A stretch of 64,000 bases of DNA. It comes from Pohlia nutans (lineage: Eukaryota > Streptophyta > Bryopsida > Bryales > Mniaceae). Within the stretch, counting starts at the first letter, position 1. Each line of letters starts with the position of its first letter. Positions 21,601-32,192 of the stretch are shown one piece after another. The translations under genes and the position numbers were made by a program. The notes under the pieces are model-generated. The model had not been told where the DNA came from, made no database searches, and saw nothing but the letters and a program-made list of their open reading frames with translations. The stretch lies in NCBI GenBank assembly GCA_022496805.1, contig CM040088.1, positions 11,439,001-11,503,000 on the forward strand. Reading direction: 5' to 3'.

Positions 21601-24600
21601 TGCGTGATTGCCACGTATGTCTGGCCACCCATCAACAACAATAGAGTAGACCACAACTGTGAGTAAGAAAGCTCACATGATCAGAAGCATGATTCTTGAC
21701 CCATTCTAGATAGTTCTTTATAACTTATTCAAATATACAAACGGTCCATGAACTTGAAATGACTACATATGATCATGGAGTTCATTTTCAGGTCTCCAAG
21801 TCCAGTTTCCAAGATGTACACGATGTCAACTCTCATGCATTGACCAGTCAACTTGTGCCATCTGATGAACTAAAAGTACAACAACTCTCTCATGTATTGA
21901 CCAGTCAACCTGTGTCACTCATCAGCCAAAGGTACACACATCTGAACGTTCCAGATTCAGTGGTATGGACAACTTGGCATTATGTGTAATAATCTTCTTA
22001 AATCTCCCAACTTTCAAAAGTTATTTAATCACAAGCTCAAGTTTCGAGGCAATTGTGTCACTATGATTAGCATATGATACACTATTTGTAGCTTATTTTG
22101 TACGCTAATTCAAACCTTATGGATTTGTGTGCCTATTGATGAACACCGTTTACTTCCTTTATACTAGATAGAGTACTCCATGGGCTCTGCTATGGCACGT
22201 AGCAGGTGCATGCTATCTACGAGTCGCAAAGCAACAGCATGCACTCACTACATGATGTGGCAAGCCCATGGAGTACTCTATCTAACATAGCCTATGACAC
22301 ATATCACACGTTAGTAGTCTTATTTTGAGGAGGACACTATAGAGAGTTGAGAATAGAAAGGAGTTCTCTACAAAGATTTGGAATACACTACGAAGATTGT
22401 GAGCATAGGAAAATACATAATTACGGGTTGTAACTGTACTAGTTAGAACTAATCTGAAGCTGCCACAGTTGATCCTGATTTCCTGGAGTAGGCTATAGAT
22501 TCCGTATTCGCCACTTATTCACTAAAATGCTCCCAAAGTACAAATTTAACTCATCATACACTAATTTGAAGTTGTACATTAAATCAAAGATGACACTAAA
22601 ATAGAATGAAGAGTGTAGTAAGAAGAGCATCAGAACCCATAACTTGTCTCCTCTTTATGAGCCTTTGATCAATAAAAAAAATACACATCTAGAAGTTGAA
22701 ACTTGACCTTAACATTATGTTCCACAACCTACTTGCTACACTCATGACTCATTGGTTATGTAGTCCAATATGATTGAATCAGAGATGACACGTGCAAACA
22801 TAGTAAAATTGCCCTAACAACAAACCTTAAACCCTAAACCCTAAACTTTTCATTCACGTGGACACAAAGCCCTCTTATTAATTGGGTGAATGAGAGACAT
22901 ACCGGGTTGTTCACAGCAATGCCACCATCGATCATATTAAACTCCCTCTCTTGCACTGGGTCTGATTTATCCCGAAGTTTAAATCTGACCGGGGGGAAGT
23001 ATGTGGGCGCTGCCGACGTGGAGCGGCAAACCAACCGCAGCGGTGCATTTTCCAGCGCATCCTGCTTTGCCTGCCGAGCCAAAAAAATTCAAAACAATTA
23101 AAAAAATTAATCCCTGGCACTGAAATCTTTCTTGCCATTCTGAGACTGGAATCCCATACCACTCAGATTCAATACACCAAAAACATGGAGTATATTATAT
23201 TTCTTGTCATGATCAGCTGGAATTTAAGCGCAAAGAAAAATCCACCATTCCAACTCTGACAGTAACAGCGATTGTGATTTCATCACAAAGTAATAAATAG
23301 TCATATTGGCAATCTTCCACAAATAGCTTAAGCTTCCAACAAGAAACTAGAGTAGTTTTGAATCGCCCAACACAAAGTAAAGCAATTTTGAGTTGTCCAA
23401 CTGAAACCTCAAATCAGTTGGCTGTACCTCAAATCTAGATTTTAAAGCTTTCCACACTTTTAGAGCTTTGAAACACAAAATGGAGGAATTTTGAGTTGCC
23501 CAACTAAAACCTCAAATCTACACATCTCATAGATTTTAAATCTTTCCACACTTTCAGAACAACACAGTTTAGGAGCTTTGTTCAAACTTATCATTATAAC
23601 AAACATGACCATCTGGACTAGCTTAAGATTTTGAATGGGCAGCTGTCCAAAACTTTGGACAATCTCAACTTTTTCATTTTAACAAAGATGACCCTTGGTT
23701 TGGTCAAAACGTTAACAGAGCAATGGGAGCCAACATCCTTTTGCAATGGGACTACAATCTAGTTACAATTAGAAACTTAGTTTACGTGGCAATGACACGG
23801 TAGTCCCAAAATTCATGGAATACAAATAGCATTCCTTCATTACTTAGAAAAATGGATGTAAATGAAGATTCTCTTCCGATCCCGTTTTCAAAAGGGTGCT
23901 CCATTGCACTGCTCTATTATGCTATGACTAGTGAGATCGATGCGACAATTGTTCAAACCTTGGGGAAGTCACTGTCAAGAATTTAGATAACTATGAGAGA
24001 ACAAATATAGGGTGCCTTTTATTCATTTGAGATAAAATTATAAATTTATAGAAGCAATATAGGGTGTTTTAAAACCAATTTGGGAATTTTTAAGAATATT
24101 CCTAAAATATATATGGAATGTACCCTAAATATATTATAAATAGTAGAATATTTCAATTATTTCATATCCCACCATTAAATACCCTTTGTTCGCTCATATG
24201 TACCCAAAATTTACACTGAGTGACTTTCCGAGGTTCAAACAGGAGGCTGTGATGGGAATGAATCTGAGGAAGAATGAGACAGTGTGACGTACCTTGGCGG
24301 AGGAGAAGAAAACGGGTTGCTGGTACTTGATATCAAAGGAAGGGATGATAACGTGTGTCAATGCGTCCGCCAGAAACCGGTCGTCGTCAAAGTACTGCGC
24401 CAACAGATCATCCAACCCTTGCGGATCGTACTTGGGTCCTGTCAGCGCTCTCAGGTTCTTCCGAATAGTTCCAAGCGGACCCCTGCTACCACAAAACAGC
24501 CACCCACAACATCCATGGGTTTGCATTTTCCAAGAAAACTCTAACTTTTCTAAAGAATTGTGAGCCTCTATCGTACATGTCTCGGTGCATAACATTCTCT

Positions 24601-26959
24601 TTAAACTATTGAGTCATTAATGTGTGGAGCATCACATACGTCTAGTTGCTTAACATTCTTGAATTCACTGTATGAGGTCTTTTTAAACTATTAAGTCATT
24701 AGTGTTTGTGACAAGAGAATAGATCATACATGTCTAATTGCATAACATTTTTGAATCCACCATGTCAAGACCCATAGTATTGTTGAGTCAATAGTGTGTG
24801 GGGCATGAGAATAGATCACAAATGTCTAATTGCATAACATTCTTGAATTCACTGTATCACGTCCCTTTATACTATTAAGGGATGAGTGTGTGTGACAAGA
24901 GAATAGATCATACTATATGTTTAATTGCATTGCATTTTTGGATCCACCATGTCAAGTCTCTTTATAGTGTGTGGGAGCATGAGAAGAGTCTAGTGCGAAA
25001 TCTTGAATTCAATGGTCTAAGGAATGTGCTATATATCTACACTCTGAAAGGTTTTAAGACTGAATGTTTTGTGCAGATTCAATCCGCCAGACATGGTAAA
25101 AGTGGCAACTTTGGGGCGAGAGAGAAGAGGGGTACCTTGCTTGTGGGAATATTTTGTTGGCGTATTGCCTGTAGAACTGAGTTGTTTCGGCCGCGGTGAA
25201 CATGGGTCGTTTAGGGTTTTCTCGACTGGGAGCAGTCAGCATCGCCGTGATTAACCCTCCGGTACTAGTTCCAGCGATCAAATCAAAATAGTCCACAATG
25301 CGCATGTCTGCCCCATCCAATTCCTGCAACAACCGGCAACAAGGCTCCTAATCTTTATTACTAGAGTTCGGATTAGAGACTCATGAACTCATGAACATTC
25401 ATTATCTTTCATTGCCCTGAAAGCACAGCAACTACTAGCACAAGTTTAGGTTTATGTTATAATGGACTAGGTAGAGCTTGAAGATTATGAGAAATACCAT
25501 GCTAAGTCACAAGATGTTATTCCCATAACGAGGTTGTCTTTTCATGTTACCAAACATAATCTCAATTGTCATGTTAAAATGCACTAGATAGAGTACTCCG
25601 TGGGTTCTACTACAATTGTAGTGGGTGCATGCTATTCCCGAGTCACGAAGCACCCACTACATGACATGGCACGAGTCCATGGAGCACTCTATTATGCATA
25701 GCCTATGACATGTGTCACACATTGGTAGAGTCTTAGGGCCGCTTCACACTATGGCCGAAGGTCGAGAGGTTGTTGATTTCCACCAATCAAGAATTGCAAG
25801 AAATCAAGAATTCAACCTCTCAACCCTTCACACTAGAGGCCAAAGTCCAAAGGCCGTGGCCTTCCAAAATGCTTACATGGCAACACTTTTTGACCAAGAC
25901 GACGGACTCTTGAAGGAAGTATGGGTCGGAGAGGAATGGAAACCCAACATAACTAAGGTCGAGAGGCCATTGATTTGTTTTCATAAAAAATCAAAACTAT
26001 ATTTATTGCCTATTTTCAGCCCATTTGTTTGGACTCTCAACAAAGTTTGGCCACTCAATCCCACGGCCTCTCGACTTGGACGGCCATGGTGTAAAGCGGC
26101 CCTTATTTTGAGGAGTACACTATGGAGAGATGAGGAAGAGTTCTCTACAAAGATTCGGAACACACTACAAAGATTGTGTGCATAGAGAGTACATTACAAG
26201 TTGTAACTGTACTGCTTAGAACCAATCTGAAGCTGCTACAGCTGATCCTCATTTCCTGGAGTAGGCTATGTCGAAAAATGGACATTTGGAACCTCAGATT
26301 ATACCAATCCTAAATTCCAGAGCTTTGTTCACTTGACTGTCACAGTTTTCGTTCGCCATTTTAACGAATATGCCGGTTGGATCTTGTTTCAATCAAGTCT
26401 CAAAAGAAGGACCCAAGATTATGCGATACAGCTATGTTCTCCACGTTTGCAACCTAAACAGGATATGTATACATGCTGAACTGCCATTTCCAATGCATGC
26501 TTGCCACCTCTACAGAAATGGGCTCCATTGTGGTTAAGTGCACGAGCTAAATTAACACATTGCCAAAATCACAGAAAACTGCCATTGTGATCAATGGAAT
26601 GATTATGTTTCAGAGAAAATTAAAGCAAAAGGTGAGAAGTCCTGGATTCAGACCTGCAGGCACGCTTCCAGTTGTTCCAGGAGAGTGGCAGGAATGACGC
26701 CGCGCACGCCACCGCCATCGATGCTGAGGATGGTGACGCGGCGGCCGCGATCACCAGCGGGCTCCGTGGCTCGGTACTTGCCCGCCATGCCCTCGTGCTT
26801 GCGCCCCAGCGACTGCCGGTTGGGCGTCTTGGGTGTCTTGGGCCGCGCCGGGTGATGATTCAGGCGCCGCACGGGCGACGACGCAGGCGCGGGCGACATA
26901 AACCATGACGACCGGTACTTCGATAGCAGCCCCGGCTTAGAATTCTTCATCTCCCCCAT
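18634..26959 (-). CDS. patatin-like phospholipase (class II pPLA type), intact, 8 exons
   Basis: Lipid acyl hydrolase. Exons on the minus strand: 26959-26654, 25323-25136, 24482-24293, 23070-22903, 21620-21546, 20781-20560, 20210-20035 and 19186-18634. All borders are GT-AG and the joined frame is open, giving 625 residues. Residues 81-87 are DGGGVRG, Ser122 lies in GTSTGG, and Asp276 in [10 protein letters not shown], so the Ser-Asp dyad and oxyanion loop are present. It continues with SLGTG and SSDMVDYNL, as in class II plant enzymes. The protein is longer than usual (~400-440) because of an ~75-residue basic N-terminal extension and a ~190-residue C-terminal region: Pro/Ala/Lys-rich, then Ser/Tyr/Gln-rich. 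The first in-frame ATG was chosen; a GTG lies 7 codons upstream. Introns hold MITEs and tandem repeats. Confidence 0.9.
19341..19537. mobile_element. palindromic foldback MITE in the last intron of the minus-strand patatin gene
   Basis: About 197 bp whose halves are near-complete reverse complements. The outer arms start CAACGCCGGTCACACAGG and end in the complement of CAACACCCTGACACAGG; the inner arms share CCACAATTGTAACTTTCC. A transcript of either strand could form a long hairpin. It is non-coding. Confidence 0.7.
19700..19935. repeat. short tandem duplications in the same intron
   Basis: CTTCACGAAATTCTAAAATA-type and CTTCACAAAATTTTAGAATG-type units, each followed by TTCTAACCA(C/T)(C/T)TGGTG, lie in tandem at a spacing of about 58 bp. 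A third CTTCACGAAATT and a doubled ACACAAG(T/C)TGACTCCC follow. Confidence 0.55.
20995..21480. repeat. local duplications in intron 5 of the minus-strand patatin gene
   Basis: ACAAACTTGCACTTTGTTG and GAAGGTTATGGAGTGGCAA recur: the first twice (about 21009 and 21261), the second three times (about 21102, 21357 and 21416). This indicates a ~250-bp duplication followed by a ~60-bp one. Confidence 0.55.
22160..22500. repeat. ~340-bp repeat with palindromic 5' part, copy 1
   Basis: The first ~125 bp is a palindrome: AGATAGAGTACTCCATGGGCT is matched by its exact complement about 80 bp later. The following ~215 bp, ending TTTCCTGGAGTAGGCTAT, matches a second copy at 25577-26275 in intron 1 of the same gene. 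This copy is uninterrupted and preserves the empty TTA site (22320-22322) used by a MITE in copy 2. Confidence 0.65.
23700..23935. mobile_element. MITE family, uninterrupted copy
   Basis: About 235 bp with inverted ends (GGCTCCCATTGC on the left, GCACTGCTCTATTATGCTATG on the right). The same sequence recurs in inverse orientation at 57110-57625, where it is split by another element, so this copy shows the empty site near 23793-23795. Confidence 0.6.
23959..24232. mobile_element. hAT-like MITE, copy B
   Basis: 274-bp element with termini CTTGGGGAAGTCACT and AGTGACTTTCCGAG, flanked by perfect 8-bp direct repeats GTTCAAAC (23951-23958 and 24233-24240), the hAT hallmark. The subterminal ATGAGAGAACAAA and its complement agree with copy A at 1108-1383. 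It lies in intron 3 of the minus-strand patatin gene, directly next to exon 3. Confidence 0.75.
24588..25010. repeat. higher-order ~92-bp tandem repeat in intron 2
   Basis: Successive units begin with (C)ATAACATT(C/T)TT at about 24588, 24649, 24741, 24833 and 24928. Alternate units resemble each other more: one type continues GAATTCACTGTAT, the other GAATCCACCATGTC or GGATCCACCATGTC. This gives an A-B-A-B pattern of about 185 bp. It is non-coding. Confidence 0.7.
25577..26275. repeat. ~340-bp repeat, copy 2, split by a MITE
   Basis: Same family as 22160-22500: palindromic TAGATAGAGTACTCC start and TTTCCTGGAGTAGGCTAT end. It is interrupted at a TTA by the element 25736-26102. It lies in intron 1 of the minus-strand patatin gene. 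Confidence 0.65.
25736..26102. mobile_element. PIF/Harbinger-like MITE nested in a repeat
   Basis: 367-bp element with ends AGGGCCGCTTCACACTATGGCC-like at the left and GGCCATGGTGTAAAGCGGCCC at the right, flanked by TTA at 25733-25735 and 26103-26105. The paralogous repeat at 22160-22500 shows the pre-insertion site with a single TTA. It is related to the element at 4041-4357. Confidence 0.85.
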
Positions 26960-27002
26960 TATTCCCTCCTCCTTCGTCACCGCCGATTCATGTAGAGCCC
27001 AT

Positions 27003-27410
27003 CCAAAATGGCACCCGATTCTCCAGTCAACTATATTCTAGACAACGAGCTCAGTATACTACTACACCTCCATGGACAGAACCTTCACCAGAAGAGTTTC
27101 TACTGTAGTGAAAACCCGTCACCCAAAATGGCACCGGATTCTCCAGTCAACTATATTCTAATAGGCGACACCACCATGGACAGAACCTTCAACATAAGAG
27201 TTGCTACTGTAGTGAAAACCATCCACAATCTAATTCTAGAGCTGCAATTGAGACAAGTGCTGTGCTCAAGACCTTGTCGAGCCCACCCAAAAGGGCATCA
27301 ACTACATTCTAGACAACGAGCTCGGTACTGTCGCGTAGACGACACCTCCACGGACAGAACCTTCAACTCTAGAGTCGCTACTCTAGTCACAATCTACAGT
27401 ACTACTAGAG
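27003..27410. repeat. tandem ~120-bp repeats upstream of the minus-strand patatin gene
   Basis: Units starting CCAAAATGGCACC at 27003 and 27123, and a diverged CCAAAAGGGCATC at 27287, share CAACTA(T/C)ATTCTA, CATGGACAGAACCTTCA and GAGT(T/C)(G/T)CTACT blocks. They lie 44 bp or more upstream of the ATG at 26959, that is in the promoter or leader of that gene. Confidence 0.7.
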
Positions 27411-28690
27411 GAGCAATTGATTCAGACAAGTGCTGTGCTCTGCACTCAATCAGCGAGTGCAGAGATGCCGGCAAGGAAGTCAGCATGCGAGCGAGGTGGA
27501 GTTGACTGGCAGTGAGACATGTGGACGTGAAAACACTGTGCTACGGTCACTTGTGAGCCCCACCGAACGTGGAAAAGCTACTTCAGAATTCGTGCATACG
27601 GGTGATGAAAGCAGGCAGGCCAGATCCGGTGCAGGCAGCTGCATCATGAATGAAACATCTAATTATGGCGTTTGTGTTGGGAAGCCAAACAGGTGGACGT
27701 TGGGACAAGCCGAATCTGCTGGCACGCAATGCGGCTGAGTAAAGCCTGTTTGTGCATGAAAGAACATCTGATGCGTGTGATGCGCGCAACGATCAGCTTT
27801 TCCCGTGAGGTCAGCAGCCCATGCACTAAGCTTAAATTATTTCCTATCGAGATTGGTGCCTAGTGCGCTTCTCGAAATGAAACCGTTTTTGTTTCGTCTT
27901 GTTGGCAAATCCGTGCTTCCATCACATTCAGGGCGGACTTCCATGTGGGGATCGGTTGGGTGGAAGGCACTAGAAGACAAAAATTGAGGTCTCAAGAACC
28001 ACCCATGCTCCACCCATTTCGGTACAAAAGAAATTTATACTCTTGAATCCTCCTCTTTCCACCCATTTCGGTGGAGCTTCCTCCTTTTGAGGACCGGCCA
28101 CCCACTGCCCCCCTTACATGGAAGGAGGCCCTCAGTAGCCTTCATGCCCACTGCCTTTCTTTCATGCACTTTGCTCTTCACCTTGAGCCTCCACCTGTCC
28201 ATTTAGCTGCTGATGAAGTACTATTCGGTGTGGAATATTCCACACCATCTAGTAGTGAAGAGCATCACTTTAGAACCCATGTCATTTCAACTTCAGAAAT
28301 TCATAACTAATTTTAGGAACATCCAATTTTTTTGATTCAAAGTATGTTGGTCTTTGCTTGGATTTGTCTTCCAGTGAAAAATCATGCTCAATTCTCCCTG
28401 TGTCCTCATAATGCCACAACCCTTAAAGTGGTGGGTTTGGAGCCTCCTACTTTGTGTCCATAACATGTAGTAGCTTTCATGCCCATTCCCTTTCCTTCAT
28501 GCACTTTGTTCATCACCTTGAGCCTCCACTTGTCCACATAGCTACTAATGAAGTACTGTTGGGTGTGGAATTTCCACACTATCTACCGTAAAACCAAGGC
28601 AGGGACAATGCATGCTACTAGATGTTATGTTCATTTCAGTGCATCTAAGCATGCTTCATTTGAACGCTAATAAGGGACACCAACATATTA
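27411..28690. other. intergenic spacer with a ~337-bp duplication
   Basis: Beyond the promoter repeats no gene was recognised. Blocks at 28139-28250 and 28476-28590 are duplicates sharing CTTCATGCCCA, TCATGCACTTTG, CACCTTGAGCCTCCAC and ATGAAGTACT. They may derive from an old transposon or pseudogene, but no protein family is recognisable. Confidence 0.45.
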
Positions 28691-28829
28691 CCACCATGTT
28701 TCCAATTCCGCCTTCATGTTTTAGTAGACATTTCAAACCAAAAATGTCTACCATCGGTAAGGTAGAATGACGGCCTATACCACCAAGTTGATATAAAACT
28801 ATCAACTTTTACACCCATATTTCACTTAA

Positions 28830-29435
28830 CCCCTAAGTGACCGTATGATCATTTTATGGTTGCAGCCCTTTTTTTATGGGTTGCCTAGGATGAAAAAAAA
28901 TTATAAAAAATAAAAAAGATTTTCAAATAGGAAATCAAGTCTACTTTCCAACCCGATTTGAATCATGTCAATCCGAGTTAAATTCCACTGAGGAGAATTT
29001 TTCAAAGACAAACACCTCAACCCGATTTGAATCATGTCAATTCGAGTTAAATTCCATTGAGGAGAATTTTTCAAAGACAAACACCTCAACATTGTCCTAC
29101 TGTTATGAAATTTACTATATTTGGAAATTAATGATGTTCTCTCCTTTCAAAATTTTGCCTTTCAAAATTTTAGAATAGAATGTCTAGTTTTAACCAGTCG
29201 TACCAATTTTCAAATTCTAAAAATAAAATTGCAATTTTGGTGAATATTCAACAATAAATGCTTCTAAATTCATTAAATGAGTGTCTAAAACATTTTTTGA
29301 AAGTTTGACCTTACGGATAATTACTAAATATCATGTTTCTCATTTTCTCTTTTGGACCAAACTTCATCAAAGTTGTAGAATTAACATCTAATACCACATC
29401 TAGGTCTTGCCCTTATCCCCTCTGTCATTTAGCGG
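28830..29435. mobile_element. TTAA-type element
   Basis: Begins CCCCTAAGTGACCG after TTAA at 28826-28829 and ends CATTTAGCGG before TTTA (mutated TTAA) at 29436-29439. It contains a ~72-bp tandem duplication (28948-29090, AACCCGATTTGAATCATGTC). It resembles in part the element at 8960-9501. Non-coding. Confidence 0.6.
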
Positions 29436-29439
29436 TTTA

Positions 29440-29983
29440 CTCCTAAATGTCCAACTATCCAGAAAGTAGACGATGTACATAATCAAACACAAATTTGTCA
29501 TCCGTCATTCACTTTTTGCAGCATAGATTTTTTTTATTATATGTTCTATGGGAAGTTAGTTTCATGCATATGTGTAACTTTTATGCCTCATTTTCATATT
29601 GTAGTGATTCATCCAAGATTTCAAAGATTTTACTGTAAAAGTGCTTTTCAAAAAGTCAAGTCATAATATCAAACAACCAAAAACTCTTCAAAATTGCTAC
29701 ACTTAGAGTATTACATTTCAACCAATCACAAAAAAATTCATGTACAAATTGTCAATATTTTATTCATAACCAAATTACAAATGAATTTTTCAATTTCAGG
29801 TTTCAAATTTTATACAAAATATTGGTGATAGCAATCTCAGATCTAACCGTATAGGTAGAATCTAAAATTTATAATGTACAACTTTTATTTATATATCAAG
29901 TGCAAAATATCCCTTTGGATTGCATTTTATGATGCATCTTTGCAAAACTGCCAAATTTGGAGAGGGGTGAGGACATTAAGGAG
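29440..29983. mobile_element. TTAA-type element adjoining the previous one
   Basis: Begins CTCCTAAATGTCC and ends GGACATTAAGGAG before TTAA (29984-29987). It is similar throughout to 42368-42936, including CATCCGTCATTCACTTT, CTATGGGAAGTTAG and CATCTTTGCAAAACTGCC. It shares its left TTAA-derived site with the right flank of 28830-29435. Confidence 0.65.
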
Positions 29984-30182
29984 TTAAGGGAGGAAATGTA
30001 GGTTGTCACTACGTGGCTAATGCATGGATTGCTCAAAAGTTAAGCCATGTATTGACAACCTAGATTTCCTCCTTGAAATGAAGAACATATGTAGAAGTTG
30101 GTGGTTTTATGTCAACTGATGGTTTAGGGTCATTCTACCTTACATGAGGGCGGAATCACTAATAAAATTTTGATCTTTTTAA

Positions 30183-30886
30183 CCCCTAAACGCCATCGAG
30201 ACCAAAAATTGGCTTATGAATGAAGCTGACTGTTCCAACTGCTACGTGGATGATTTCCATCCAATTCTTTATGTGAAGGACTTTGCTTGGTCATGCCACC
30301 CCTTCAAGTTAAATTCAAATCATTCAAGCTATTTTTAGATTTTACATGGGGTCCCAACTACAAAAAGAGTCGTAAAAACGGTTCACCGTGTAGTGTATTT
30401 TGAATTGTTTTGCTTGTTCTACTTAAACTAAATTTAGGCCATGAAAATGAGTTCCATTGCATTTGAGCTTAACAAACAAAATGAAGCTTGCCAAGTCTAG
30501 TTTCTACTCCACTTTGAATTTTTGGAAAAATTTGAAAATTGAGTGTTTTATTGTAATTACAAGTTTGGTAGGTATCACCATGGTGTAGCAAAATTTTCTA
30601 AATTTAGATACACAGATGATTTTCATTAACTAAACTTTTCTTCATTGTAATTTACACCTTAGGTAAAAAAATTGGAATTTTCTAGTACATTTTCTTTACA
30701 ATCACTTCATAAAACCATAGTAATTTCAAATTTTCACCAAAATTTATGAAAAAATCATGATTTGTAGTAGACATGTGACTTCATCTACTAAAAATATAAA
30801 GTTGAATTCTTGTATTATTTTTAGTAGCAAAATTGAATGTGACAGATAAAGTATGATTCCATGGTCATAGGCCCAACCTTTAGGGG
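30183..30886. mobile_element. TTAA-type element
   Basis: Starts CCCCTAAACGCC after TTAA (30179-30182) and ends CCTTTAGGGG before TTAA (30887-30890). About 704 bp, AT-rich, no conserved frame. A further start-like terminus, TTAACCCCTAAATGCC, follows at 30907 without an identified partner. Confidence 0.6.
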
Positions 30887-31371
30887 TTAAGTTGAACATT
30901 TGTGACTTAACCCCTAAATGCCTAAAGTTTTGAGTAATATCTAAATGTATCATAAAATGAGGCTTCTTTAACTTTTTTGAGTTTCAACTCTAAAGAGCAT
31001 AATTATGTAAAACATCCTTATTAGAAGAAATTCTTATTAGAAGACATCCGTATTGTCGAATTTGAAATAAAATGCCTTGATATTCTTTAAACGAATTTAC
31101 AAGAAAAAAACTTTGAAAATACACTAAAATTACAATTTTAATACTCTCATCTTGTAATTCAGTTTGATTGGTTGAAATCATTATGCTTCAAAAGTGGTAA
31201 AGTTGTTCACATAAGTTTTATTATGGTTCAATAGAGGTGTCTTAAGATCTCTTTATAAGCAATCAAAAGATAATTTTATTCGTTGAAATATTGCACATTA
31301 TTCAAAAGACGATCCAATGTTGTACATTATGCACTTTTGGCCAATCATTTCAAATTTCATAAGATAATAGA

Positions 31372-31680
31372 GTTAACCAAAAAGAGTGTCTCAAAGTGGA
31401 AACTCACCTCATACTCACCTTCAAGTCATTTTCAGTTCAAAAAAACAGCAAAACTAGTCTATGGCGAGTTGGAGAATAACCTAAAGCAAGACCCTGCACC
31501 ACCGTGGGGCGTGGAACTCGTGACCTCCCCAATGCTAGAGGAGAGTTCCCATCCACTCCCCCAAGCCACGTGCCCCGACCATGGGGACTATTCATGAACA
31601 ATGGTTGTCAGAAAATTTAATTATAGAAAGGAGACTCCTCTCCAACTCCTCTTCAACTCCCCTTCTGTTTTTGGTTAACT
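31372..31680. mobile_element. element with GAGTTAACC termini
   Basis: Begins AGAGTTAACCAAAAAGAG and ends TGTTTTTGGTTAACTC, a ~15-bp inverted repeat. The internal GTGGAACTCGTGACC and GGGGACTATTCATGAAC blocks match, inverted, 9580-9690. The 104-residue frame inside it shows no recognisable similarity. Confidence 0.6.
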
Positions 31681-32143
31681 CAAATGATAATTTTTTATTT
31701 TCATATAATTAAAAAAAATCAATTTCAAATATAAATTCACTTACTTAAAGGTAACTCCCTGAAAAATTCACGGAAAAGAGCACCGCAAAAACCCATTTGT
31801 TCCTGAAGAAAGTGGCGGCGATTATGTATTCATCTAAAAAATGGACGCTTAGTCAATTAAGGATTAAATCGTCCAAAAATATTTTCTTTTTTTAAACAAT
31901 TGAATCACAAGAGATCATTTAAGTCATAAATGACCAGTTTAAAAGGACCTAATTCTTACTTGTGAATTGAAAACATAGTTGATGGTAGTAATAGGTTGGT
32001 GTTCACAGTTCAAAACTCAATATATAGTTTTTTTACTCTTTGTCATCTATAAATCTACCAATTGAGCTTTGAACCCTCGACCGTGATAAATCCCAGATAT
32101 AGTGTCTAAGTGATTGATATAGTTGATGCACACTCAATTTATG

Positions 32144-32145
<2 letters not shown>

Positions 32146-32188
<43 letters not shown>
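32146..32188. repeat. (AT)n microsatellite
   Basis: About 43 bp of uninterrupted AT dinucleotides. Confidence 0.95.

Positions 32189-32192
<4 letters not shown>

Larger units (their letters stand above)
28695..30165. mobile_element. compound nested element
   Basis: Outer arms are inverted repeats: AATTCCGCC...TAAGGTAGAATGACGGCC...CACCAAGTTGATATAAAAC at 28705-28795 is answered by the complement of the sequence at 30085-30165 (GTTGGTGGTTTTATGTCAAC, CATTCTACCTTAC, GGGCGGAAT). Two TTAA elements lie in tandem between the arms. Confidence 0.55.

Noticed and set aside
25712..26185. 157-residue open frame on the plus strand
   Set aside because: It spans the border of a repeat and a nested MITE inside an intron of the minus-strand patatin gene; no protein similarity.
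28901..29092. 63-residue minus-strand frame with an internal repeat
   Set aside because: The repeat is simply the 72-bp tandem DNA duplication within a TTAA element.
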